The notes under the pieces: model-generated | Databases searched by the model: none | The model's input: only the letters and a program-made list of their open reading frames with translations | Told to the model about the DNA's origin: nothing | Assembly (NCBI GenBank): GCA_030668225.1 | Contig: DAOUUI010000007.1 | Span: forward strand, 1 to 35,335 | DNA length: 35,335 nucleotides | DNA from: Deltaproteobacteria bacterium | Lineage (GTDB): Bacteria > Desulfobacterota > Deferrimicrobia > Deferrimicrobiales > Deferrimicrobiaceae | Reading direction: 5' to 3' | In this document: positions 17,714 through 25,141 of the stretch, piece by piece | Layout of the letters: every line of letters begins with the position of its first letter | Numbering within the stretch: position 1 is the stretch's first letter | Program-made: the position numbers and the translations under genes

Positions 17714-19096
17714 TCAAACCATCTTTCCCGGATCGAGGATCTTCTCGATCTCCTCCGGGGGGAGAATTTTCCTCTCCATGAGGATCTCCCGGATCGTCCT
17801 GCCCGAATGGTACGCCTCGTGGGCGATCTCCGCCGCCTTGTCGTAGCCGATTTTGACCGCCAGCGGGGTCACCATGGCAAGACTCTGCTCGATCAACTCC
17901 TCGCACCGCTTCCTGTTCGGAGTGATCCCCGACACGCACCGCTCCGAAAGAAGTGTGGCCGCGGAGGCAAGGATCCCGATCGATTCCAACAGGTTGCGCG
18001 CCATCACCGGGAGCATGACGTTTAACTCCAGCACCCCCAGCGATCCGCCAAGGGTCACCACCGCGTCGTTGCCGATAACCTGCGCCGATACCTGGATCGC
18101 CATCTCCAGGATGACAGGGTTCACCTTCCCCGGCATGATGGAGGACCCGGGCTGCAGGGAGGGCAGAGTGAGCTCCCCGATCCCGCACCGGGGGCCCGAC
18201 GACAGAAGCCTGATGTCGTGTGAGATCTTCATCAGGGAGGCGGCGATCCCCTTGAGCGTACCGCTGGCCGCGACGAGGGGGTCCTGCGCGCCGATCGCCT
18301 CGAACCGGTTCTCCGCGGGCCGAAAAGAAATCCCGGTGGCGGCGGCGATCTCGGCGATCGTCCTTACGCCGAATTCCGGGTGGGCATTCAGGCCCGTTCC
18401 TACCGCGGTCCCCCCGAGGGGGAGTTCCTCGAGGTCGGCGAAAGCGGAATGCACCCGCCGGATCCCATGGTCGATCTGTGACGCGTACGCGGAGAACTCC
18501 TGCCCGAGCGTGACCGGAATGGCATCCTGCAGATGGGTTCGCCCAATCTTCAGAATATCGGAGAACTCCTTCGACTTCCCTGACAGGGCGTCCCGCAGGT
18601 GCGAAAGCGCCGGGACGAGTCTCTCCGACAGCTCCCGCCGCGCCGCGATCCGGATCGCGGACGGAACCACGTCGTTGCTGGACTGGCACCGGTTCACGTG
18701 GTCGTTGGGGTGAACGGGGGAGTTTCCCCCCAGGGGCTTTCCAAGAAGTTCGTTGGCCCTGTTGGCGAGCACCTCGTTGACGTTCATGTTGGTCGAGGTG
18801 CCCGAGCCGGTCTGGTAGACGTCGAGGACGAACTGGTCGTCGAAATTCCCCTCCAGCACCTCGCGGGCGGCCCGCGAAATCGCTTCCGCCAGAGGGGGGT
18901 CGACAAGTTTCAGCCCCGCGTTGACCTCGGCGCCGAATCCCTTGATCATCGCGGCGGCATGGACGACCGGAAGCGGCATCCGTACCCCGCTCACCGGAAA
19001 GTTCTCGAAGGCCCGCTGTGTCTGCGCCCCGTAGTACGCATTCGCCGGGACGCGAACCTCCCCCATGGAGTCTTTTTCCGTTCGGAAACCGCCCAT
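17714..19096 (-). CDS. fumC: Class II fumarate hydratase
   Basis: GSSIMPGKVNPV signature, SGTSTNMNVNEVLANRA, NDHVNRCQSSNDVVPSAIRIAA, GGTAVGTGLNAHPEF; full length 460 aa. Confidence 0.96.
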   Translation of the reverse strand: MGGFRTEKDSMGEVRVPANAYYGAQTQRAFENFPVSGVRMPLPVVHAAAMIKGFGAEVNAGLKLVDPPLAEAISRAAREVLEGNFDDQFVLDVYQTGSGTSTNMNVNEVLANRANELLGKPLGGNSPVHPNDHVNRCQSSNDVVPSAIRIAARRELSERLVPALSHLRDALSGKSKEFSDILKIGRTHLQDAIPVTLGQEFSAYASQIDHGIRRVHSAFADLEELPLGGTAVGTGLNAHPEFGVRTIAEIAAATGISFRPAENRFEAIGAQDPLVAASGTLKGIAASLMKISHDIRLLSSGPRCGIGELTLPSLQPGSSIMPGKVNPVILEMAIQVSAQVIGNDAVVTLGGSLGVLELNVMLPVMARNLLESIGILASAATLLSERCVSGITPNRKRCEELIEQSLAMVTPLAVKIGYDKAAEIAHEAYHSGRTIREILMERKILPPEEIEKILDPGKMV

Positions 19097-19263
19097 CGCT
19101 GCACCCTCCCGTTAATTCGATTCCCTGGCGAGCCGCCGGGATTCCGCCGCCCTGTCGCACCCCTCGAATACACCCCGGACCGAGAACGCTAATCGGCTTC
19201 GCAGCCTCCCCCTTCGCTGCCCACGCAGCTATGGAGGACAAGTCGGAGGGGGCGCATGCCGGG

Positions 19264-19905
19264 CTACTCCTCCTCCAGGTGGAGCGGCTCGTACTGGCCC
19301 TTCTCGGGAGAGTAGCCGTAGACCTTCCCCTCGCCGACCTCGAAAAACCATGCGTGCACCATGAGGCGCCCCTCCTGGGCCGCCTTCCGGACCACGGGGT
19401 AGGTTCGCAGGTTCTCCATCTGGACCAGGACGTTCTCCTCGGCGGTGATCGCCAGCCTCTCCTCCTTCGACTTCTCGGGGTAGTTGTCCTCCACGACCTT
19501 TAGCGTCCCGTCCCCGTGCTTCAGCCACTCCGTGATGTGCGGCGTCTCCGCGAAGGCCTTCCGATCCTTGTAGAGCGCATTCATCGCCCCGCAGTCGGAG
19601 TGGCCGCAGACGATGATGTCCCCGACGCGCAGGTGGTCCACGGCGTATTCGATGGCGGCACCGACCCCCGTCCCGTCGAGCGTACCGTCCGAGTACGGCG
19701 GCACGAAATTCCCGATGTTCCTGTAAATGAAAAGGTCCCCCGGCTGCCCTTGCGTGAACACCGACGGGACCACGCGGGAGTCGCAGCAGGTGATGAACAG
19801 CGCATCCGGGGACTGGCCGTGCTCGGCAAGCCTTTGGAATAGATCCCTGTTGTCGCTCCAGTACTGCTTCCGGAACTGGTGGATCCCGCTGATCAGCTTC
19901 TCCAT
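19264..19905 (-). CDS. Beta-carbonic anhydrase
   Basis: ALFITCCDSRVVPSVFTQGQPGDLFIYRNIGNFVPP, AIEYAVDHLRVGDIIVCGHSDCGAM zinc-binding motifs. Confidence 0.95.
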   Translation of the reverse strand: MEKLISGIHQFRKQYWSDNRDLFQRLAEHGQSPDALFITCCDSRVVPSVFTQGQPGDLFIYRNIGNFVPPYSDGTLDGTGVGAAIEYAVDHLRVGDIIVCGHSDCGAMNALYKDRKAFAETPHITEWLKHGDGTLKVVEDNYPEKSKEERLAITAEENVLVQMENLRTYPVVRKAAQEGRLMVHAWFFEVGEGKVYGYSPEKGQYEPLHLEEE

Positions 19906-20045
19906 GGCTTCCCCTCCTCCCGGCGAGGATAAGCGATGCCGCGGAAGTCTCAAGCGCTGGCGGCAAGGCGTACATCGTTCCGTTTGACATGCATTTTATC
20001 CGGAATTTCCCATTCCTCAAATTGGATATTATACGGGCAGCACAA

Positions 20046-20059
20046 TTGACGTACATCAA
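20046..20059 (+). promoter_or_regulatory. FNR/DNR (CRP-FNR superfamily)-like binding site
   Basis: TTGAC-GTAC-ATCAA, one change from TTGAT-N4-ATCAA. Candidate -10 elements TATCCT (20082-20087) or CATAAT (20091-20096) downstream. Confidence 0.6.
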
Positions 20060-20147
20060 TGCGCACGGCGAACGGGACGTCTATCCTTGCCATAATATGG
20101 CTTTGCCAACTCGAGGGGAGTGTCCCCGATAACGATAGGGAGGAACG

Positions 20148-21083
20148 ATGGATCGGTACACCAAGGCATTTGTTGTCGCTGCGCTCGTATACTTTTTCCT
20201 GGCGGCCGTGCTGGGCGCCTGGATGGGGTCCGCCGCGGCTGCGGGGTGGGTTCAGTTCGCCCACGTCCATTTCAACATGCTGGGCTTCATGTCGATGATG
20301 ATCTACGGGGTGGGGTACTTCATCCTGCCCCGGTTCAACGGCCGCACTCTTCACTGGCCCTCGTGGGTGCCCCTGCACTTCTACGCAGCCAACGTCGGCC
20401 TGATCGGGATGGTGGCCACGGCGCCGGAGCGCCCCTCGACGGGATTCGCCCTGTTCGCCGGGCTGTCGGTCGTGTCGGTGGCGATGTTCGTGATCAACCT
20501 CGGCGCGACGATGCTCATCGCGCCGGCGGAGGAAGAGGAAGAAGAGGAGGAGGAGGCGCCATCCTTGCGACCGCAGGCTCCGCCGCCTCCTCAGGTGGAT
20601 ATCCACCCCGATATGCGGGTGGGGGAGATCCTGACCCGGTGGCCCCAGACGGTGGAGGTTTTCGTGGCAAACGGATTCGCCTCCCTGGGGAACCCGGAGC
20701 ACAGGGAACAGGTGAAGCAGATCCCCATTACCTTGCGGATGGCGTGCCAGCGGCACAACGTCGAACTCGGGCCGATGGTCGCCCGGCTGATTGCGTCCGC
20801 CTCCGGGACACCGGCACCCGAACCGGCCGGGGCAGGGGTTCCGCGTGGGACGGCAGGCCGAAAAGGCAAGCTTTCCCGTGGGGAGCCGATCCGCCCGGAC
20901 AGCGTTTTGGGCGATATCCTCGCCGCGTATCCGGAGACGGAGAAGGTGTTCAGGAAATATTACGGGGACGGGTGCTTTTCATGCCCCGGCCAGGCGACCG
21001 AGAGCGTCAAGCAGAGCGCGATGATGCACAACGTAAGCGAGAAGGAGATTCTAACCGACCTGAACCGGGCGGCCGGCTTCTGA
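20148..21083 (+). CDS. Membrane protein with CcoN/NnrS-like TM domain, acidic linker and two DUF1858 domains
   Basis: TM helices with AHVHFNMLGFMSMMIYGVGYFILPRF; (Glu)9 linker; DUF1858-like repeats VDIHPDMRVGEILTRWPQTVEVFVANGF and EPIRPDSVLGDILAAYPETEKVFRKYYGDGCFSCPG. RBS AGGGAGG. Confidence 0.8.
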   Translation: MDRYTKAFVVAALVYFFLAAVLGAWMGSAAAAGWVQFAHVHFNMLGFMSMMIYGVGYFILPRFNGRTLHWPSWVPLHFYAANVGLIGMVATAPERPSTGFALFAGLSVVSVAMFVINLGATMLIAPAEEEEEEEEEAPSLRPQAPPPPQVDIHPDMRVGEILTRWPQTVEVFVANGFASLGNPEHREQVKQIPITLRMACQRHNVELGPMVARLIASASGTPAPEPAGAGVPRGTAGRKGKLSRGEPIRPDSVLGDILAAYPETEKVFRKYYGDGCFSCPGQATESVKQSAMMHNVSEKEILTDLNRAAGF

Positions 21084-21117
21084 TAGTGGACCGTCTCTGG
21101 ATCTGACGGAGGGTGCG

Positions 21118-21519
21118 ATGATCGACCGGATGCAGGAACTGCTCGAGGCGGAACGGGCGGGGGTACGATGCCTCGCTGCGATGGCGGACGAGACCCCGGA
21201 GGGGGAGAAGAAGGATTTCCTCGTTTTCCTCCGGAACGACGAGGGGCGATTTTGCGCCGGGCTGTCCCGGCTCATCCAGGAGCGGGGAGGGGTCCCTACC
21301 GACAGGGTCGGATCTTTCGCGGAAAAGGTTCTCTCCATCGAGGGAGAAGCCGAGAGGCTGGCGCTCCTCGTCAAGGGGCAGGCGTGGGTCGTCCGCAAGA
21401 TCGACGAGATCCCGCCGGGAGAGACGACCCCCGGAGAAAAGGCGTTCTTCTCCGACATGCACAAAGCCCACGTGGTAAACATCGAGGCGTGCCGGAAATA
21501 CCTCCCCGCCGCCGGATGA
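21118..21519 (+). CDS. Small ferritin-like/four-helix protein of unknown function
   Basis: 133 aa; LLEAERAGVRCLAAMADE...FLRNDEGRFCAGLSRLIQERGG...HKAHVVNIEACRKYL. Starts 34 bp after the DUF1858 gene. Family assignment tentative. Confidence 0.7.
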   Translation: MIDRMQELLEAERAGVRCLAAMADETPEGEKKDFLVFLRNDEGRFCAGLSRLIQERGGVPTDRVGSFAEKVLSIEGEAERLALLVKGQAWVVRKIDEIPPGETTPGEKAFFSDMHKAHVVNIEACRKYLPAAG

Positions 21520-21699
21520 CCCGTATCCGGCCGCGGCCGGGGGGGCGTTCGTGGCCGGCGCAGCAGCCGCAGGAGGGGGACCGGGGCGATGCAGGGGGCC
21601 TGCGGAGGAAGAGGTGCCTGCACAACACTTCAGGCGTCGCGGAGCGGGAAAACCCGGCGGGATAACCGATCGTGGCACCCTCGGGACGAACAAGATTGT

Positions 21700-21726
21700 A
21701 GTTCTTAGGAACGTCCCTGTTCTTGG
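21700..21726. repeat. 27-bp dispersed repeat, copy 1
   Basis: AGTTCTTAGGAACGTCCCTGTTCTTGG; exact reverse complement at 31703-31729. Confidence 0.8.
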
Positions 21727-21770
21727 GACAGTGGTATCCTGATCGAGGAAACCGGCCGAGGGGGGGAGCC

Positions 21771-22124
21771 ATGTACACGGCGAAGTGGAGCGACATCGAG
21801 GGGAAGACGGTCACCGACCCCGAGGCGGAGGGGGTCACCATCCGCGTCCTGATGGGGGAGAACGTGGGCGCGCCGACGTTCACGATGCGCCACTTCGAGA
21901 TCGCCCCCGGCGGCCGCACTCCGTTCCACACCCACGCGTGGGAGCACGAGGTCTACGTCCTCTCCGGCAGGGGGAAGGTCCGGAATAAAGACAGTGAGCG
22001 GGAGATCGGCCCGGACTCCTTCGTCTACGTCCCTCGGGAAGAGGAGCACAACTTCGAAAACACGGGAGATTCTCCCTTCACGTTCCTCTGCGTGATCCCG
22101 TCCGCGAAACCCTGCCTGAAGTAG
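21771..22124 (+). CDS. Small cupin-domain protein
   Basis: Cupin motifs GGRTPFHTHAWEHEVYVLSGRGKV and DSFVYVPREEEHNFENTGDSPFTFLCVIP. Confidence 0.9.
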   Translation: MYTAKWSDIEGKTVTDPEAEGVTIRVLMGENVGAPTFTMRHFEIAPGGRTPFHTHAWEHEVYVLSGRGKVRNKDSEREIGPDSFVYVPREEEHNFENTGDSPFTFLCVIPSAKPCLK

Positions 22125-22163
22125 CGGAACCCGCTCTGAGACGTTTTTCCTCCCGTTGCTAGG

Positions 22164-22325
22164 GGCTCGCGGGGGAGTCCACGAGGCGGCGGGGACATTC
22201 CTGGTTCATCTCCGGAATGCGGGCGAGGAGTGTCCCCACCAAGCGGTCCCAATCTCGGCGAGCGGAACCGGCAGCGAGCGGGCGAAGATCGCGAGCGTAG
22301 CCGAGGGGACTTCCCCCCGCGAGCC
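22164..22325. repeat. Composite intergenic element: outer inverted repeats enclosing REP-like copy B
   Basis: GGCTCGCGGGGGAGTCC (22164-22180) and GGACTTCCCCCCGCGAGCC (22307-22325) are imperfect inverted repeats around the 47-bp palindrome. Confidence 0.6.
22191..22237. repeat. REP-like palindromic element, copy B (47 bp)
   Basis: GGGGACATTCCT-ggttcatctccggaatgcgggcg-AGGAGTGTCCCC; 3 mismatches to the reverse complement of copy A. Confidence 0.8.
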
Positions 22326-22358
22326 AGGGTCCCAGGTCGTCCCCGATGGGGTGAGGAA

Positions 22359-23411
22359 CTACGCTTCGAGGACGCTCTCCCCGGGTTCCCGTTTCACCCT
22401 CACGAGAAGGACGAAAAGGAGAAGGAAGCAGAGGAAGTGGATCGCCAGCACTCCGAAGCGCACCGGGACGATGGGGGCAAGATAGACGAACCGTTCGACC
22501 AGGATCCCCAGCAGGATGGAGAGAGACGCGGCGAACACCACGAACGGGTTCGTCTTTGACCTGCCGGGCAAGAGAATGAAGAAGGGGACGAAGAAGTAGA
22601 AGGCGAGGATCGAGAGGGAAAGCTCGCGGAGAGGCGACGAGGATATTCTCGCCAGGAGATAACTCACCTCCTCCGGGATATTCCCGTACCAGATCACGAG
22701 GAACTGGGCAAAAAACAGCCCCACCCACAGAATGCTGAACCCGAAAAGCAGGATGGCAATGTCTTTCAGGTCGGAGCGGCCTGTCGGCCCGTGTGTCGGG
22801 GCGGGCCTTCCATGGAGAAAAGCGTAGAGGATGCCCGACAGGGCGAACCCCGCGAACAGGGACTCGATGAAGAAATAGCCTCCCAGCAGCGTGTTGACCC
22901 AGGGATACGCCAGCGACATGACCCAGTCGAACGCCATGAAGGACTGGGAAGCGACGAAAACGAAGAGATAGATGGCCGCGAACCGTTCCCTCCCCTCTTC
23001 GTCCCTGTGGGAAGCGATGGCGAATCTTCTCGCCGCAAGGTAGGCGAGCAGCAGCAGGACGAAATTTCTCCCGACGAAAAATCCCTTGTCGAACCAGATC
23101 CCCTCCCTGCCGACCCAGGGATAGGAATCCACGAAGGGCGTAAGGAACAGGAAGAGGACCGAGACGAACAACAGGAGGGGATGGACCGAGAGGAGCTCCC
23201 TCTTCACGGATGCCACCCACTTGGCCTTGATCAGGGTGCACGCCGCAACAGCGGCGATGCAGCCCTCGATGACCGAGGCCCAGAACAGAAGGGCCAGGAG
23301 AAGCGAGCCGCCGTCTTTGGCCAGGGGACCGAACTGGGTAAGCGCCACGATTCCCCCTGCGAGGACGAACAGTACGATCCGGCCGCCCGTCATTTCCGGC
23401 AACCCCTTCAT
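22359..23411 (-). CDS. actF: Alternative complex III-like quinol:cytochrome c oxidoreductase membrane subunit, ActF-like
   Basis: Multi-TM protein at the end of an Act-type cluster; MKGLPEMTGGRIVLFVLAGG... ATGA overlap with actD. Confidence 0.75.
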   Translation of the reverse strand: MKGLPEMTGGRIVLFVLAGGIVALTQFGPLAKDGGSLLLALLFWASVIEGCIAAVAACTLIKAKWVASVKRELLSVHPLLLFVSVLFLFLTPFVDSYPWVGREGIWFDKGFFVGRNFVLLLLAYLAARRFAIASHRDEEGRERFAAIYLFVFVASQSFMAFDWVMSLAYPWVNTLLGGYFFIESLFAGFALSGILYAFLHGRPAPTHGPTGRSDLKDIAILLFGFSILWVGLFFAQFLVIWYGNIPEEVSYLLARISSSPLRELSLSILAFYFFVPFFILLPGRSKTNPFVVFAASLSILLGILVERFVYLAPIVPVRFGVLAIHFLCFLLLFVLLVRVKREPGESVLEA

Positions 23412-23845
23412 TCCGTTTCCCCCGGCTCCACGGTGATCACGAACGCGTTCCCGAACTCCTCCTTCGGGACAAAACCGGAAACGCTCGGCAGACGAGCAAG
23501 GATAAGAAACCCGAAAAACGTGGACAGGGCCCCGAACAGGATCGTGAGGGCGAAGGCGATGATGACAAACGGCGGAAGGGAGACGATCGGCTTCCCCCCG
23601 ACGATGAGCGGCCAACTGAGGGACGTTAGGATCGTGAAGGCAAACCCGGTAACTGTGCCGCTCGCGGCGCCCAGGAGGGCGAAATTTTTCACCTTCGCCG
23701 GCTTCGTCGGCAGGATCTCGTCCACCTCATGGACGTGGAAAGGGGTTTCCACCTGGATTCTTTTTTGTGAAACCCCCTCCCGGGCCAGGTCGCGCAGGGC
23801 CGCGAGGAACTCCTCCCTGTCCTGGAAAACCATCCGCCTCTCCAT
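23408..23845 (-). CDS. actD: DUF3341/ActD-like membrane subunit
   Basis: Soluble N-terminus followed by two TM segments; HVHEVDEILPTKPAKVKNFALLGAASGTVTGFAFTILTSLSWPLIVGGKPIVSLPPFVIIAFALTILFGALSTFFGF. Confidence 0.85.
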   Translation of the reverse strand: MERRMVFQDREEFLAALRDLAREGVSQKRIQVETPFHVHEVDEILPTKPAKVKNFALLGAASGTVTGFAFTILTSLSWPLIVGGKPIVSLPPFVIIAFALTILFGALSTFFGFLILARLPSVSGFVPKEEFGNAFVITVEPGETE

Positions 23846-25141
23846 TTAGAGGTGCTCCATGATTTCCGTAATCGACAGCACGGGCAAGGTTTTCAGGAAA
23901 ATCAGATACGCCGTAAAGAACAGCCCGAAGCTGCCCAGGGTGATCCCCACCTCGACAAAACTGGGGGAGTACGTCCCCCACGCGTAAGGGTCGAAATCCC
24001 GGGCAAGAGACGAGACGATGATCACGAACCGCTCCACCCACATTCCCACGTTCACGAAGAGGGAGAGGACGAACAGGTATTTCACGTTGCGCCGCAGGCT
24101 CCGCACGAAAAGCGTAAGGGGGATCAAGGAATTGCAGGAGATCATGATCCAGAACATCACGGTGTAGTCCCCCAGGGCGCGGTACCGGAACTGCTCCATC
24201 TCGAAGGGGTTCCCGCTGTAGGCGGCGAGGCCGAACTCGACAATGTAGGAGTAGCTCACGATGAGGGAGGTAAAGAGGAGGATCTTCGCGATGCTCTCGA
24301 AATGGTCGTCGGTGATGTACCGGTCGAGGGCCAGGATCTTGCGCATGGGAACGACAAGCGTGATGACCATCGCCGTGCCGGAGAAGATCGCGCCGGCCAC
24401 GAAGTAGGGGGCGAAGATGGTGGTGTGCCACCCGGGGATGATGCTCATGGCGAAGTCCCACGAGACGACGGAGTGGACCGACGCCACGAGGGGAGTGGCG
24501 AACGCGGCCAGGAACAGGTAAAGCTGGTTGTAGTTCTTCCACTGCCTTCTCGTCCCCGTCCAGCCGAGGGAGAGAAAGCCGTAGATCCGTTTTGCCAACC
24601 CCTCCTTGTGCCTGCGCACGATGGCGAAGTCGGGGATCAGCCCCACGTAGAAAAAGACGACGCTCACGGTGAGATACGTGCTCACGGCGAAGACGTCCCA
24701 GATCAAGGGAGAGCGGAAATTCACCCAGAGCATCCGCTGCGTCGGGTAGGGGAAGAGGTAGTAGAACTTCCAGGTCCGGCCGAGGTGGATCAGGGGGAAC
24801 AGTCCCGCGACGAGCAGCGCGAAAACGGTCATCGCCTCGGCGGGACGATTGAAGCTGGTGCGGAACCGGGCGCGGAACAGGAACAGGACCGCCGAGATCA
24901 GCGTCCCCGAGTGGGCGATACCGACCCAGAAGACGAAATTCGTGATGTAGACCCCCCATCCCACGGGATTCATGAGGCCCGACACCCCCATGCCGGTCGT
25001 GATCTGGTAGCCCCATAATCCGAGGAGGGTGAGAAAGAGGGTGGCGGAGCATCCGAGGGCCGCAAGATACCCGATCCCCGGCCTCTTCATCGCGGCGAGG
25101 ACGTCCTGTTCCACCCGGGCCAGTTTGTCGTGTTTATCCAT
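23846..25141 (-). CDS. actC: NrfD/PsrC-like quinone-interacting membrane subunit, ActC-like
   Basis: MDKHDKLARVEQDVL...; WGVYITNFVFWVGIAHSGTLISAVLFLFRARFRTSFNRPAEAMTVFAL...GRTWKFYYLFPYPTQR. Confidence 0.9.
   Translation of the reverse strand: MDKHDKLARVEQDVLAAMKRPGIGYLAALGCSATLFLTLLGLWGYQITTGMGVSGLMNPVGWGVYITNFVFWVGIAHSGTLISAVLFLFRARFRTSFNRPAEAMTVFALLVAGLFPLIHLGRTWKFYYLFPYPTQRMLWVNFRSPLIWDVFAVSTYLTVSVVFFYVGLIPDFAIVRRHKEGLAKRIYGFLSLGWTGTRRQWKNYNQLYLFLAAFATPLVASVHSVVSWDFAMSIIPGWHTTIFAPYFVAGAIFSGTAMVITLVVPMRKILALDRYITDDHFESIAKILLFTSLIVSYSYIVEFGLAAYSGNPFEMEQFRYRALGDYTVMFWIMISCNSLIPLTLFVRSLRRNVKYLFVLSLFVNVGMWVERFVIIVSSLARDFDPYAWGTYSPSFVEVGITLGSFGLFFTAYLIFLKTLPVLSITEIMEHL

Noticed and set aside
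17703-19241. 512-aa reverse ORF overlapping fumC in another frame
   Set aside because: fumC frame 17714..19096 has full family signatures; this frame does not.
23852-25018. 388-aa forward ORF opposite actC
   Set aside because: Highly charged antisense shadow; the reverse strand encodes a clear NrfD-like membrane protein.
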